Positions 7,746-18,362 are shown, counted from the first letter of the stretch. The stretch: 64,000 bases of DNA from an uncultured Opitutia bacterium (GCA_903834135.1 CAILHZ010000022.1:38464-102463), one strand, 5' to 3'. Numbers and translations: made by a program. The notes: a model not told the origin generated them from the sequence alone.

Positions 7746-9590
7746 TTAAACGGACTCTAATATCTTATAAAGACGCTTTACCATACTTGCAGGATCTTCA
7801 AGTAGTCCTGCTGAGATTAAGGCATTATCTAAGATTTGTTCAGCTACTAGCAGCGCCTTATCTGGTGAACTGATCGAGGTTTCGCTAAGGCGTTTGATGA
7901 GAGGGTGCTTAGAATTAATTTCTAAACTTACTTTAACAGGTGCATTTGCTTCTTCCTTATTCATCGCTTTCATCATGCGGCGCATATGCGGAGTCATCAT
8001 CTTATCTGCATTCAAAGCCATGGCAGGTGAATCCACTAAGCGATCACTTGCTTTAACTTCTGATACGCGGTCGCCTAAGGATGATTTTAACCATGTCGTT
8101 AATTTAGAAAGATCAGCTTCAGATAATCTATCGTCTGACTGATTAGCTAAATCACTTAATTTAACATCAGCGTTATCTGCAGAGCGCAGTTTCTTTGTAT
8201 CAAATTCGTAGAGATTGTTCATTACGAACTCATCTACTGCTTCATAACAGTAGAGCACTTCAATATTACGCGCTTTGAAACCTTCTAGGTATGGACCTGC
8301 TTCAACTGCTTCACGGGTTGGTCCTAGCAGATAATAAATCTCTTTTTGCTCAGCTCCCATGCGGGATACGTAATCTGCAAGCGATGTAGTTTTACCTTTT
8401 TCAGTCAGTGAAGACTCAAAACGTAGTAGTTTTGAAAGCTGCTCTTTATTTGAGAAATCAAGGGCTGTACCTTCTTTTAAGAATACACCGAATTCAGCAT
8501 AGAATTCATTAAATGCATCAGGGCGATTCTTTGCTTCATCCTCTAAGAATTTGAGAAAACGTCTGCTAATAACTCGGCCAAGTTTCTCGAGCAGTGAGCG
8601 GTCCTGCATTGTTTCACGGGAGATGTTTAGCGGAAGATCTTCGCTGTCTACTACACCTTTTAAAAAGCGAAGCCATTCAGGTAAGAGATCCTTTGGCTTA
8701 GCATCAATGAGTACTTTGCGGCAGTACAAAGCAACCGAGGGCTCTGTGCGAGCAATGCCAAGTTTCTCAGTATTCTCTTTTGGAACAAACAGTAAGGCAT
8801 TAATTGAAAGCGGGGCATCAGCACTAAAATGAAGGCGTAAACGTGCTTCTTCATTAGCGTGCGACTGGAACTTATAAAATTCTGTATATTCCTCTTCTTT
8901 AATATCTGCTTTGTTACGAAGCCACAGTGCCTGAACTGTGTTAATACGATTGCCGTTTAGTATAACTGGGTATGAGACAAAGGAGCTATATCTCTCAAGG
9001 ACTTCTTTGATACGCCATTCCTGGCTAAATTCTGAGCACTCGTCTTTTAGCTCGATAACTATTTTTGAACCACGTTTAAGATCGGAAGCTTCCTCAATTG
9101 TGTAGCTGCCTGAACCATCACTTGCCCATACATGACCTGGTTCGTTGGATTGCCATGAGCGGCTATACACGCTTACGCGTTTAGCTACCATGAAAGCAGA
9201 GTAAAATCCGACGCCGAATTGGCCGATAAGACCAGAATTTTTCTGACCATTTTCGCCAAGGGCTTTTAAGAACGCTTTAGATCCTGAATGCGCAATTGTT
9301 CCTAAGTTCTCAACAAGTTCAGAACGGGTCATACCAATACCCGTATCTTGAAGGGTTAAGGTTTTCGCCTTGTCGTCGGTTGTGAGTGTGATTTCTAGTG
9401 CAGCATCATTATCAACAACATCTTTTTCAGTAAGTTGTGTGTGACGTAATTTTTCTACAGCGTCAGAAGCATTAGATACAAGTTCACGTACGAAAATTTC
9501 TTTTTCCGTGTAAAGTGAGTGTATCACGATATCAAGCAGCTGCTTGATCTCAGCTTGGAATTCGAAAGTTTGAGGTGTTGAGTTAGACAT
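7746..9590 (-). CDS. htpG: Hsp90 family chaperone HtpG
   Basis: HtpG is the cytosolic ATP-dependent bacterial Hsp90. The 614-aa length is normal. The N-terminal GHKL ATPase shows RELVSNASDAVEKLR (about 35-49), DTGIGM (82-87) and GQFGVGFYSAFMVA (about 123-136). The middle domain contains the catalytic-loop region SRETMQD, and the C-terminal dimerisation domain is present (KMMTPHMRRMMKAM). A possible promoter (TTGACC, 16 bases, TATACA) lies about 60-90 bases upstream. I see no CIRCE element. ppk follows on the same strand after a 130-base gap. Confidence 0.97.
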   Translation of the reverse strand: MSNSTPQTFEFQAEIKQLLDIVIHSLYTEKEIFVRELVSNASDAVEKLRHTQLTEKDVVDNDAALEITLTTDDKAKTLTLQDTGIGMTRSELVENLGTIAHSGSKAFLKALGENGQKNSGLIGQFGVGFYSAFMVAKRVSVYSRSWQSNEPGHVWASDGSGSYTIEEASDLKRGSKIVIELKDECSEFSQEWRIKEVLERYSSFVSYPVILNGNRINTVQALWLRNKADIKEEEYTEFYKFQSHANEEARLRLHFSADAPLSINALLFVPKENTEKLGIARTEPSVALYCRKVLIDAKPKDLLPEWLRFLKGVVDSEDLPLNISRETMQDRSLLEKLGRVISRRFLKFLEDEAKNRPDAFNEFYAEFGVFLKEGTALDFSNKEQLSKLLRFESSLTEKGKTTSLADYVSRMGAEQKEIYYLLGPTREAVEAGPYLEGFKARNIEVLYCYEAVDEFVMNNLYEFDTKKLRSADNADVKLSDLANQSDDRLSEADLSKLTTWLKSSLGDRVSEVKASDRLVDSPAMALNADKMMTPHMRRMMKAMNKEEANAPVKVSLEINSKHPLIKRLSETSISSPDKALLVAEQILDNALISAGLLEDPASMVKRLYKILESV

Positions 9591-9651
9591 AGTAGATATA
9601 AGCTTTAAAGTTAGATAAAGTAAGACTGTAAGGCACTAATGATACCATAGC

Positions 9652-9679
9652 TGTATAAAAATCAAGAGGTGTTGGTCAA
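9652..9679 (-). promoter_or_regulatory. Possible sigma-70-type promoter of htpG
   Basis: On the minus strand a TTGACC -35 box (5 of 6) is separated by 16 bases from TATACA (4 of 6), followed about 60 bases later by the htpG start. Assigned by eye. Confidence 0.4.
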
Positions 9680-9758
9680 TTTTAGCATATATTCAATGTG
9701 TTTTAGCCAATCTATACCGGCTTGCGGCCCATTTAATGGGGCCTTATAGCTTTAGGTA

Positions 9759-10490
9759 ATGATTGAGGTCTCTAATCTTATAAAACAGTACGGCAGCCAT
9801 ACTGCAGTTAATAGGCTTACGCTAAGTGTTAAACCAGGGGAGGTTCTAGGCTTAGTGGGGCCTAACGGAGCAGGGAAGACTACAACCTTACGCTGTCTTG
9901 CAGGGATTATACCTTTTACCTCTGGTCAGGTAACTATAGCCGATGTTGATCTTGTGACAGATCCAGTCGCAGCTAAAAGAGCATTAGCATTTTTTCCGGA
10001 TGAACCTCGTTTATTTGACTACCTTACTGTTCGTCAACACATGACGTTTACAGCGCGTATTTATGGAGTCGTTAATGCAGAGCCCTTAATTATATCCTTA
10101 TTACAGGAACTTGAAATCTTAGATAAGGCCGATAAATTACCTGGGCAGCTCTCACGTGGGATGAAACAAAAGTTAGTAATTGCATGCGGGCTTTTACATT
10201 CTCCTAAGGTTATGTTTTTCGACGAACCGCTTACAGGTCTAGATCCACTTGGAATTCGAAAGATGAAGGATTCTATTATGCGCCGTGCTCAAGCAGGTGC
10301 TACTGTGATTCTGAGTTCGCATTTGCTGCACTTACTTGAAGAAGTCTGTACAAACGTGCTTATCCTAAAAAAGGGACAGAAAATTGCTGACGGAACTCTA
10401 GCAGAAGTAAGTGCGCGTTATAGCGCTGGCGAAAGTAATGTTTCCCTTGAGGAAATCTTTATGCGGGCAACAGGTGGAGTTGAGGACTAA
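9759..10490 (+). CDS. ABC transporter ATP-binding protein
   Basis: This 243-aa ATPase is of the CcmA/NatA/EcsA class that pairs with ABC-2 or ABC-exporter membrane proteins. Walker A is GPNGAGKT (34-41), the signature is LSRGMKQKL (about 130-138), Walker B with Glu is VMFFDEPLTGLD (about 150-161), and the H-loop is LSSHLL. The next gene starts five bases after its stop and encodes the matching membrane subunit, so the two form one exporter. The substrate is unknown. Confidence 0.92.
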   Translation: MIEVSNLIKQYGSHTAVNRLTLSVKPGEVLGLVGPNGAGKTTTLRCLAGIIPFTSGQVTIADVDLVTDPVAAKRALAFFPDEPRLFDYLTVRQHMTFTARIYGVVNAEPLIISLLQELEILDKADKLPGQLSRGMKQKLVIACGLLHSPKVMFFDEPLTGLDPLGIRKMKDSIMRRAQAGATVILSSHLLHLLEEVCTNVLILKKGQKIADGTLAEVSARYSAGESNVSLEEIFMRATGGVED

Positions 10491-10494
10491 CGCC

Positions 10495-12306
10495 ATGCTT
10501 AGAGCTCTTCTTTATTTACGGATCACATCGGCACGAAACCAGTTTGTAGCATTCATTAAACGCCTGAAGGAACCTAAGTATTTATTGGGTGCTGCTGCTG
10601 CGATTGTTTACTTGTACTATGCTGTTTTTAAGACGGTAAATGGGCATCTTGATGATATTCAAAGCTCACCACTTGGTCGTCATGTAGGTGTAATCCCAGT
10701 TACTTTTTCAAGAGACCAATTCGTGGGTGTAGCGGCCTGTATTTTATTTGTACTTATTTTCTTCAAAACTGCATGGTTACTTATTTCACCTCCTGCTCAA
10801 CCTGGGTTAAAATTTAGTGAAGCAGAGATTGCGTTTTTATTTTCTGCTCCGCTTACGCGTAAAAGATTAATTCATTTTAATCTTTTGAGCACACAATTTA
10901 AAATTCTATTTTCATCATTACTTTTGACCCTCTTGTTTGGTAATGCTGGGGCAGGTTTTTCTGCAAACATCTTCAAGGCTCTTGGTTGGTGGATACTCTT
11001 GTCTAGTTTTAGTCTGTATACGATAGGCAGTGGCTTGTTTATTGCCCGTAAGTTACAACGATCTGTAAAGCCAATGCTCTACCGAATTTTTGCAGGTTTA
11101 CTGCTTCTCTTATTAATGAAGCATCTTGTATCTGCTTATCTTAAGTTATCGTCTGTAACGCCTACGTTTATAGATCCGATCAGTGGAGCATTATTTCAAA
11201 CGAATCTGCTTTTGAAAGCAGCAGATACACAATTTATTCTAGCTCCTTTTAAGATTTTAGTCGCACCTTATTTTAGTGCGCAGTGGGTGACATTTTCCAG
11301 TGCTTTTGCGCTAGCGCTAGGTGTGCTTACAGTTCTCTACATATGGATACTAACCCAAGAGGTTTCCTTTGAAGAAGGCTCACTTGCTCTTGCGCAGAAG
11401 CGTACTGAAGTGCGTGCCGCTATTGCCTCAGGTAAGGCGCCAATCAATGCCTCAGTAAAAGAAAAAGTATTCAAGGATCCATTCCGTCTTTTAGGCCAAG
11501 GTAGTACTGAGGTTGCATTTTTGTGGAAAAATTTAATTTCTATTCAGTCTTGGTTTAATCTTCGAGTGATTATGATTTTACTTGGGCCCACTGTTTTTAT
11601 TGTGCTCTCAGAATATCATTCAGTAGGCACTCCGCAGGATGTGATGCGCATGATAACAATTATCTCAACATCTCTAGCTAGTATAACTCTTTTTGTTGGG
11701 CCACAACTTTTGAGACAGGATTTGAGATCAGATCTTATCTATATGGATATGCTAAAAACTTATCCCATGAAAGGGTGGCAGATTGTACTTGGTGAAATTG
11801 CCACTCCTGTTGTTGTAATGAGTGCGGTACTCTTCATGAGTTTAATTATGTTTGTCATTTCAATGCATACTCACTGGCACTCGATATATACTGCCAGTTC
11901 GCCGATTCTTGCAGGTATTCTTGTGATCCCGCCTATTTGTACCCTTGAACTTTTGATTCCTAATGCTGCAGTGCTTATTTTTCCTGGTCTGGCGCTATCT
12001 GCTAATAATCGCCGTGGTGGAATTGAGGTAATGGGTCAGAGACTTATTTTTGTTTTTGGCCAAATGCTTGCCGTTTTAATTGCTCTGCTGCCTGCCGGAA
12101 TTTTTGGTTTTGCTGTTTTTATTTCCGCGCAGTGGTGGGCTAGTCTTATTTTCTTTGATGGAGCTGCAAAAATCATAGGTGTATTATTTGGTGCAGGCTC
12201 CTTATTAGCTTTAATGGTTGGGGAGATAGCTTTTGCGCTTTGGTGGTTAGGTAGACGCTTCGAAAAATTTGATCTCAGTAAAGAGTTGCCTCAGGGTAAT
12301 AGCTAA
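10495..12306 (+). CDS. ABC exporter membrane subunit
   Basis: This 603-aa polytopic protein is of the type annotated as putative ABC exporter (ABC_export family). It has a short cytoplasmic N-terminus (LYLRITSARNQFVAFIKRLK), two blocks of hydrophobic helices and a large cytoplasmic segment in between (about residues 290-350). I chose the ATG at 10495 because it lies five bases after the stop of the ATPase gene, with GGAG/GAGG sequences upstream. The longer frame from 10411 would overlap that gene by about 80 bases. It probably assembles with the preceding ATPase in the inner membrane. Confidence 0.88.
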   Translation: MLRALLYLRITSARNQFVAFIKRLKEPKYLLGAAAAIVYLYYAVFKTVNGHLDDIQSSPLGRHVGVIPVTFSRDQFVGVAACILFVLIFFKTAWLLISPPAQPGLKFSEAEIAFLFSAPLTRKRLIHFNLLSTQFKILFSSLLLTLLFGNAGAGFSANIFKALGWWILLSSFSLYTIGSGLFIARKLQRSVKPMLYRIFAGLLLLLLMKHLVSAYLKLSSVTPTFIDPISGALFQTNLLLKAADTQFILAPFKILVAPYFSAQWVTFSSAFALALGVLTVLYIWILTQEVSFEEGSLALAQKRTEVRAAIASGKAPINASVKEKVFKDPFRLLGQGSTEVAFLWKNLISIQSWFNLRVIMILLGPTVFIVLSEYHSVGTPQDVMRMITIISTSLASITLFVGPQLLRQDLRSDLIYMDMLKTYPMKGWQIVLGEIATPVVVMSAVLFMSLIMFVISMHTHWHSIYTASSPILAGILVIPPICTLELLIPNAAVLIFPGLALSANNRRGGIEVMGQRLIFVFGQMLAVLIALLPAGIFGFAVFISAQWWASLIFFDGAAKIIGVLFGAGSLLALMVGEIAFALWWLGRRFEKFDLSKELPQGNS

Positions 12307-12451
12307 TTTCTCACAAAAATTATAAAATGTTGTATGATAGCAACTTATATATACATGCTATGTTTTATGGCAGCTAATTCTAAAAGTCATTTGGAACTGA
12401 TTTGATTCCGAACTTTCCAAGCTCCCATTGGCGTGCTAAGCCATACACCAC

Positions 12452-13135
12452 ATGAAGACATTTCTTTCACTTTTGGCGCTCGCAATGGTAGGCGTTAGTA
12501 TTTCCTCAGTCCGTGCAGATACTGACCGTACTACACTGATGACAGAGGTGGAGTCATGCCGTGCAATTCTTGAAGATTTTCAAGGGGCTTCAACCACTGC
12601 GATACCTGATCAAGTATGGCAAAGTGCTAAAGCTGTCGTAATTGTGAACCAATTCAAAGCAGGTTTTATTTTTGGTGTTAAGGGTGGATACGGCGTAGTG
12701 ATGGTAAAGAAAGCAAATGGTCGTTGGAGTGTTCCAGCACTACTATATGCAAATGAAGCTAGTCTTGGTCTTCAAGCTGGAGCAAAGACAGTGGAAACAA
12801 TTTACATTATCACCGATAACGAAACTCCAAAGTTACTCTTCAGACAGCGTGTTAACTTTGGTGTAGATGCTAAAGCTGTGATTGGACCTAAGGCTGCAGA
12901 TATTGAACGTAACTATCGTCCACTTATTTCTACACCTGTTCTAGTTTACGTAAAAGAATCAGGTTTGTATGCAGGAGCTACAGTTAAAGCAGCTCAAGTA
13001 GCGCGCAATGATGAAGCAGGGTTTATACTTTATAATACGAAGTACACACTCCCTGAATTACTCTACAGTGATTGGGTAACGCCACCTAGCGACGTACTTC
13101 CAATCATGAATGTAGTGCAGAAGCTCGCTCCGTAA
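12452..13135 (+). CDS. SYLF/Ysc84-domain lipid-binding-like protein
   Basis: This 227-aa exported protein has a signal peptide (MKTFLSLLALAMVGVSISSVRA, cleavage about residue 22) followed by a complete SYLF (DUF500/Ysc84) domain. Family hallmarks are the early QVWQSAKAVVIVNQFKAGF, the Gly-rich FGVKGGYGVVMVKK, NEASLGLQAGAK, and the later ESGLYAGATVKAAQVARND. SYLF domains bind phosphoinositides in eukaryotes; the bacterial periplasmic role is not established. It is transcribed alone, and its last 32 bases overlap the 3' end of the convergent cinA-type gene. Confidence 0.9.
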   Translation: MKTFLSLLALAMVGVSISSVRADTDRTTLMTEVESCRAILEDFQGASTTAIPDQVWQSAKAVVIVNQFKAGFIFGVKGGYGVVMVKKANGRWSVPALLYANEASLGLQAGAKTVETIYIITDNETPKLLFRQRVNFGVDAKAVIGPKAADIERNYRPLISTPVLVYVKESGLYAGATVKAAQVARNDEAGFILYNTKYTLPELLYSDWVTPPSDVLPIMNVVQKLAP

Positions 13136-13601
13136 TTGTAAGTAAAGCCTGTTCAGCTGCTTCAGCGCATGCAAGTTGTGCGCCAGCTCGGTCCTTGCCT
13201 TGTAAGTCGACTCTTCCGTGTGTCGTTACGAAACTTCCATCTGTCTTACGTAGCGCCACAGCCCAGAAGGCAAAAGGAGTTTTGATCTTATTAGCTTCAG
13301 AAGGTTCTGCGTAGCCTGTAGTGGCACAACCCACGTCTGATCCAAAAAGCTTACACACGCCTTCAGCCATAGCTTCAGCTACCTCACTTGAGACGCAATT
13401 TACTGCTTCGGCAATCGTTCTGTTTACACCGAGATGTTTTACTTTTTGCTCCAGCGAGTAGGCTGTAATGCCACCTAAAAAGAATTCAGAAGCACCTGAT
13501 AGTTTACCGATACGAGCCTGCAATTGGCCACACGTAATACTTTCTGCAACTGCAAGGGTAAGTTTCTTATTACCCTGAAATACTGCTTTAAAAGTACTCA
13601 T
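13104..13601 (-). CDS. pncC: CinA C-terminal domain protein (nicotinamide-nucleotide amidase type)
   Basis: This 165-aa protein corresponds to the C-terminal domain of CinA, the PncC family, which deamidates nicotinamide mononucleotide in pyridine-nucleotide recycling. It has the AESITCGQLQARIG motif near residue 19 (usual form ESCTGG), then FFLGGITAYSLEQKVKHLGV and a CATTGYAEPSE segment. The N-terminal MoaB-like domain of full CinA is absent, as in E. coli YdeJ/PncC. Its start overlaps the xthA stop by 4 bases, so the two are co-transcribed. Activity is inferred from the family. Confidence 0.88.
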   Translation of the reverse strand: MSTFKAVFQGNKKLTLAVAESITCGQLQARIGKLSGASEFFLGGITAYSLEQKVKHLGVNRTIAEAVNCVSSEVAEAMAEGVCKLFGSDVGCATTGYAEPSEANKIKTPFAFWAVALRKTDGSFVTTHGRVDLQGKDRAGAQLACAEAAEQALLTITERASALHS

Positions 13602-14365
13602 GCCAATTTGATTTCAAGTCCTACTGGACAATGGTCGCTGCCCATAATTTCAGGTTCAATCCAAGCTTTTTTAAGTGACGAACGCAATGCTTCGCTGGCC
13701 ACAAAATAATCTACTCGCCATCCAATATTACGAGCTCTGCAGTCATTGAATTGACTCCACCAGGAATGATTACCCGGTTCTTGATTAAAAGCTCTAAAGG
13801 TATCGATAAAACCTGAGTCTATAATTTTTGTGAAATTCGTGCGCTCTGCTTCCGTAAAGCCAGCATTCATCTTATTAGCCTTAGGGTTGCTTAAATCGAT
13901 ATCAAGGTGGGCAACGTTCAAATCACCACAGAAGATTACAGGTTTTCCCTTATTCTCTAATTTTTTAATATATTTAAGAAATGCCGGATCCCAGGCTTCT
14001 GTTCTATAAGCAACGCGTGCTAGCCCTCGCTGAGAATTCGGCTGATAAACATTCACTAGCCAAAATTCTTTGTACTCTAGAGTGATCACTCGACCTTCTT
14101 TGTCGTGTTCTTCTTTACCGATCCCATTTTTTACGCAGAGCGGTTCATGACGAGTAAAAATAGCAGTACCACTATATCCCTTCTTATCTGCACTATTGTA
14201 GAAGACCTGATAGCCCTTAGGCCAAGCGACATGCTGTACATCACCTGGATGTGCTTTGGTTTCTTGGATGCACAGCACATCTGCTTTGGCGCTTAACATA
14301 TATTCGAGTAGGCCTTTTTTAAGGCCTGCACGAATGCCGTTTACGTTCCAAGAAACTAGTTTCAT
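13598..14365 (-). CDS. xthA: Exodeoxyribonuclease III
   Basis: This 255-aa enzyme belongs to the exonuclease III/AP endonuclease superfamily, which cuts DNA at abasic sites and degrades 3' ends during base-excision repair. The motifs are MKLVSWNVNGIRAGLKKG at the start, CIQETKAH (Glu metal ligand near 36), VYQPNSQRG, GDLNVAH (about 148) and the terminal GSDHCPVGLEI with the catalytic His. The length is normal. It is the first gene of an xthA-pncC pair. Confidence 0.95.
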   Translation of the reverse strand: MKLVSWNVNGIRAGLKKGLLEYMLSAKADVLCIQETKAHPGDVQHVAWPKGYQVFYNSADKKGYSGTAIFTRHEPLCVKNGIGKEEHDKEGRVITLEYKEFWLVNVYQPNSQRGLARVAYRTEAWDPAFLKYIKKLENKGKPVIFCGDLNVAHLDIDLSNPKANKMNAGFTEAERTNFTKIIDSGFIDTFRAFNQEPGNHSWWSQFNDCRARNIGWRVDYFVASEALRSSLKKAWIEPEIMGSDHCPVGLEIKLA

Positions 14366-14410
14366 TAGAGTTAAAGTCTTAGCTAGGCTTCTTATATAGC
14401 CAGTGCTTAG

Positions 14411-15988
14411 TTAACTATTTTTACGTGTCGAAACTTCGATCACATCATGTGGGACTGCTTCTTTTTGGCCTGCGTTACTGACTCTCACGTAACGTGCTTT
14501 ACTGCGCAGATCACTTAAGGTTGCTGCTCCTAAGTAGCCCATGCCACTTTGGACTCCGCCGATCAGAGTAGAGAGAACTTCATCCACAGAGCCACTGACT
14601 TCTTTAAGTGCTTCAATACCTTCTGCAGCAAATTTACGATTACGATCTGCTTTATCATGGCCATAGCGTGCAGCGCTTCCGGCTTTCATCGCTGCCAGAG
14701 ATCCCATACCGCGGTACTGTTTATACGTTTTTCCACTAATTTCAATCAGTTCACCGGGTGCTTCTTTGCATCCTGCGAGTAGTCCACCGCAAATAACAGC
14801 GTGGCCTAAAGTAAGTGCTTTTACGATGTCACCAGATTTTACAATACCTCCATCAGCGAGTAATCGTACAGGTCTTTTAGTGGTCGCTGTACTTGCTGTA
14901 TAAAGTGCCGTAAGTTGTGGAATACCAACTCCCGCTACAACACGTGTTGTACAAATGGAGCCTGGGCCTTGACCGATTTTAATCGCGTCTGCTCCACACT
15001 CGGAAAGAAATTCTACACCGGTTGCACTAGTTACATTTCCAGCAATGAGCGTTAAGTGAGGAAATTGGCTACGTATAAATTTAACGACATCGCCAACGCT
15101 TTTTGTATGACCATGGGCTGTAGAAACAGCGATAGCATCTACGTGCTCTTGAACCAAATTACCCACAGTAGCAATAATAGCATCTTTATCTAAAGAGCCG
15201 TCAGGATTTCTTTGAGGAGAAATAGCCGCACCCACAACGAGTCTAAAATCAGAATCGCGTGCTGGTTTCTGGCGGGATTTTGCTTCCGAGGTAATACGTT
15301 CAACATCGGATGCAGTAACTAAACCACGTAGGCGATCGCTATCATCTACAACGAGCATCTTATTAATGCCGGTATTGCGGCTAAAGAATTGATCCGCTGA
15401 TTTAATAGGATCTTTCGCTACATTTTTTTCTGTCTCTGTAATGAGTTCAGAACGCGGCGTCATAACCTCAGACACCTTCTTTGAGCGGTAACGTTCTTTA
15501 AGAACATTTCCTGAGAGTAAACCAACCAGAAGTCCTTTTTCGCTAACAACTGGGAATGTAGAGAAAGCGAAACGCTTATTTTCCACCATCGTTAAAACAT
15601 CAGCGATGAGTGATTCAGGACCTACAGTAATTGGATCTTGAATGAGGCCATGAATATGGCGCTTCACACGAGCAACTTCTTTAACCTGCTCACGCGTAGG
15701 CATATTGTAATGGATAAGGCCTAAGCCACCGTTTAAGGCCATCGCAATAGCCATACGGGATTCAGTCACGGTATCCATATCCGATGAGATAACCGGTATG
15801 TGTAATTTCAGGCTCTCTGAAATCGACGTGGATGGGTCTGCTTCTCGAGGTAGGATCTCTGAGTACAGTGTCGCTAAGGACACATCGTCAAAGGTTAGCG
15901 CAGTGGGTGCATTAGCGCTAAAGAAGGCAGAGGCTGGTAGGTAGAATTCGGAATCGGCAGACATGGCAACGTTTGTATGTGTTGCCAT
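14411..15988 (-). CDS. guaB: Inosine-5'-monophosphate dehydrogenase
   Basis: GuaB oxidises IMP to XMP with NAD, the committed step of guanine nucleotide synthesis. The 525-aa protein begins at the ATG at 15988 ([15 protein letters not shown]). An upstream in-frame extension to 16144 would run into the divergent menC gene and is rejected. It contains LTFDDVSL, the paired CBS domains (about residues 120-240) inserted in the TIM barrel, the catalytic-loop Cys in [15 protein letters not shown], the DGGI motif and the RYRGMGS-like flap [11 protein letters not shown]. It is divergent from menC with about 100 bases between. Confidence 0.96.
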   Translation of the reverse strand: MATHTNVAMSADSEFYLPASAFFSANAPTALTFDDVSLATLYSEILPREADPSTSISESLKLHIPVISSDMDTVTESRMAIAMALNGGLGLIHYNMPTREQVKEVARVKRHIHGLIQDPITVGPESLIADVLTMVENKRFAFSTFPVVSEKGLLVGLLSGNVLKERYRSKKVSEVMTPRSELITETEKNVAKDPIKSADQFFSRNTGINKMLVVDDSDRLRGLVTASDVERITSEAKSRQKPARDSDFRLVVGAAISPQRNPDGSLDKDAIIATVGNLVQEHVDAIAVSTAHGHTKSVGDVVKFIRSQFPHLTLIAGNVTSATGVEFLSECGADAIKIGQGPGSICTTRVVAGVGIPQLTALYTASTATTKRPVRLLADGGIVKSGDIVKALTLGHAVICGGLLAGCKEAPGELIEISGKTYKQYRGMGSLAAMKAGSAARYGHDKADRNRKFAAEGIEALKEVSGSVDEVLSTLIGGVQSGMGYLGAATLSDLRSKARYVRVSNAGQKEAVPHDVIEVSTRKNS

Positions 15989-16092
15989 AATATAAATATA
16001 CCGCTTTGAGACTGTGGCAAAACATTTCTTAAGGGGGGCTTTTCTGGAACTTGCTATATTAAGACGAGTCGCAACCATACAAAGAGACGTTC

Positions 16093-17139
16093 GTGAACCT
16101 AAAATTTGAATATCGCCGATATCACCTTCCTTTCCGTGTACCAATTCGGACAGCTCGGGGGCAATGGCTTGTACGTGAAGGTTTTATCTTACGTTTAGAA
16201 TCCGAAGATGGATTGGTAGGATGGGGTGAAATAGCCCCGATTACTGACTTTGGATCAGAGAGTCTTGAAGCAGCCCAGAGTGCGTGCGTTTCCTTAGGTA
16301 CCTTTGTTTCAGTAGAGGCTCTTGAAGGTATAGATCCTAACCTTGTATGTCTAAGATCTGGTTTTCGGGCAGCTGTTCAGGAAATATACCGTCTTAAAGC
16401 AGTCGCTAAGTCTGAAATAAATACAGCTAAACTAACTCAAATTCCAGAGAGTTTAAGTGTAGCAGCACTTTTACCAGCAGCAGTTCCTGCACTTGGTATT
16501 GCACCATTTAAAGTAGAACAGGGCTTTCGCACATTTAAGTGGAAGGTGGGGGTTTTAAATCCTCTAGATGAAATAGCGATTCTTGATGATCTACTTGCAG
16601 TACTACCTACAGGTTCAAGATTGAGATTAGATGCCAATGGAGCTTGGGATCAACGTACACTTGAGCGCTGGCTTAAAGTATGTGCTGACAGGCCAATTGA
16701 ATTTATCGAGCAGCCCTTAGAGAAAAACTATAGAGGCATGCAGGATATTTTGCTCAATATACAAAATGATTATCCCACTGCGATCGCCTTAGATGAATCG
16801 CTCTGCCATGCCCATGATGTAAGTTTTTGGAGCAATTTAGGTTGGAAGGGAGTTTATGTTATAAAGCCTTCTTTATTTGCTGATCCCTACCATGTGGTAG
16901 ATCAATTATCGCATCTCAATGCACGGGTAGTTTTTTCATCAGCTTTAGAAACTGCGGTTGGTGCAAGAACAGCACTGCATTTAGCGTTTAGATGGGCAGG
17001 TGAGCCGCTTGCACTTGGATTCGGAGTCTGGCCACTATTTGAAGATGCGCTTTTTGATGGGCCTATTGCTTACCCTTTTTTAATGCGTAAAGATGTGGAA
17101 CGCATAAACCCGGAGGCGTTATGGACCGCGCTGAACTAG
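16093..17139 (+). CDS. menC: o-Succinylbenzoate synthase
   Basis: MenC dehydrates SHCHC to o-succinylbenzoate in menaquinone synthesis. This 348-aa enolase-superfamily protein has a capping domain (GWGEIAPI) and a barrel with the KxK catalytic pair in FKWKVG (about 150-152). The metal ligands are Asp in RLDANG (about 181), Glu in FIEQPL (about 206) and Asp in ALDES (about 233). A late Lys lies in YVIKPSL. The start is GTG at 16093 with a weak GAG-type ribosome site upstream. It overlaps menE by 19 bases, which supports the menaquinone assignment over dipeptide epimerase or muconate enzymes. Confidence 0.9.
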   Translation: MNLKFEYRRYHLPFRVPIRTARGQWLVREGFILRLESEDGLVGWGEIAPITDFGSESLEAAQSACVSLGTFVSVEALEGIDPNLVCLRSGFRAAVQEIYRLKAVAKSEINTAKLTQIPESLSVAALLPAAVPALGIAPFKVEQGFRTFKWKVGVLNPLDEIAILDDLLAVLPTGSRLRLDANGAWDQRTLERWLKVCADRPIEFIEQPLEKNYRGMQDILLNIQNDYPTAIALDESLCHAHDVSFWSNLGWKGVYVIKPSLFADPYHVVDQLSHLNARVVFSSALETAVGARTALHLAFRWAGEPLALGFGVWPLFEDALFDGPIAYPFLMRKDVERINPEALWTALN

Positions 17140-18362
17140 CCAGACTCTTAGGACCTACCTGCACCGTGCAGGAAAATTCTGCAGAGATTCATGTGATTGA
17201 AGAATCAAATCCTAAAGCTTTCATAAAAGCGTTTTCACATGCTATAAGAGGTGCAGGTCCTTTGTTTTTGATTGATCCAAACTGGGGCCCAAGCGAAAGA
17301 AAGGGACTCGCAGGCATTTTAGCATCTGCAGAAAATAGAATTTCAGATACATCACGTGGATGGCTCATGATTGCTAGCGGAGGTACTAGCGGTAAGTTAA
17401 AATTTGTACGACATGACGAGCAAACTTTAGCGGTAGCAGTACGTGGTTTTTGTAAGCACTTCGAAGTTAAACGTGTGAACTGGGTAGGTGTACTTCCTAT
17501 GTATCACGTGAGTGGTTTTGTTGCGTGGTGTAGAACAGCAATTACTGGAGGAACTTATCTTCCCTGGGATTGGAAAGAAATTGAAGCAGGTTACTTACCT
17601 AAATTAAATCGTGCAGTGGATGCTGCACAAGAAGGTTGGTATCTATCGCTTGTTCCAACTCAGCTTCAGCGCATTTTTTCATCTCCTCATGCCGAAACAA
17701 TTATAGCGTGGCTTCGTCTTTTCGACGGTGTTTTCATTGGAGGTGGCCCGATTTGGCCAGCACTTGCAACTCAGGCTGCTGAGTTAAAGCTACCTCTGTG
17801 TTTAAGTTATGGTATGACTGAAACAGCAGCAATGGTTACTGCATTAAGACCTAAGGAATTTTTACAAGGACGCAGGGATTCAGGTTCTGCTCTTCCGCAT
17901 GCAAGTATTTGTCTCAATGCTCAGGGTCTTATAGAAATCGATGCGCGTTCTGTTTTCTTAGGCTATTATCCCGAAATTAATTTAGATCAGCATTTTGTAA
18001 CCGAAGATTTAGGCGAGCTAGACAGTGAAGGAAATCTCACGATATTAGGAAGGCATGATGCCGTGATTATTACTGGAGGTAAAAAAGTAGACCCCTTGGA
18101 AGTTGAAGCCGTTTTACGTGCCAGTGGCGTATTTGAGGATGTAGCGGTTCTAGGAGTGACTGATTTAGAATGGGGGCAACGCATTGTAGCCTTATATCCT
18201 AAGCCAATTACAGAGTTAGATCAGCTTAAGTTGGATAAGCATCTGCTCACACTTGCTTCTTTTAAACGACCCAAGCAGTACATTCCAATCGAGAACTGGC
18301 CCCGCAACGCTCAAGGTAAGCTTAATAGAGCTGAACTTGGGAAGCGAATTGCTTCTGCTTAA
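17121..18362 (+). CDS. menE: o-Succinylbenzoate-CoA ligase
   Basis: MenE activates o-succinylbenzoate to its CoA thioester. The 413-aa protein is a compact adenylate-forming enzyme, shorter than the usual 450-490 aa. It shows the phosphate loop IASGGTSGKLKF (about 82-93), LSYGMTETAAM (about 228-238), the hinge region LGRHDAVIITGGKKV and the late Lys in NAQGKLNRAEL. The ATG lies inside the end of menC with a GGAGG Shine-Dalgarno. Its stop shares TTAA with the convergent thioesterase gene. Confidence 0.9.
   Translation: MDRAELARLLGPTCTVQENSAEIHVIEESNPKAFIKAFSHAIRGAGPLFLIDPNWGPSERKGLAGILASAENRISDTSRGWLMIASGGTSGKLKFVRHDEQTLAVAVRGFCKHFEVKRVNWVGVLPMYHVSGFVAWCRTAITGGTYLPWDWKEIEAGYLPKLNRAVDAAQEGWYLSLVPTQLQRIFSSPHAETIIAWLRLFDGVFIGGGPIWPALATQAAELKLPLCLSYGMTETAAMVTALRPKEFLQGRRDSGSALPHASICLNAQGLIEIDARSVFLGYYPEINLDQHFVTEDLGELDSEGNLTILGRHDAVIITGGKKVDPLEVEAVLRASGVFEDVAVLGVTDLEWGQRIVALYPKPITELDQLKLDKHLLTLASFKRPKQYIPIENWPRNAQGKLNRAELGKRIASA

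Noticed and set aside
10411..10494. Upstream start for the ABC exporter membrane subunit
   Set aside because: It would overlap the ATPase gene by 80 bases; the ATG at 10495 with a ribosome site fits better.
15989..16144. N-terminal extension of guaB
   Set aside because: The extra 52 residues are not GuaB-like and overlap the divergent menC coding region.
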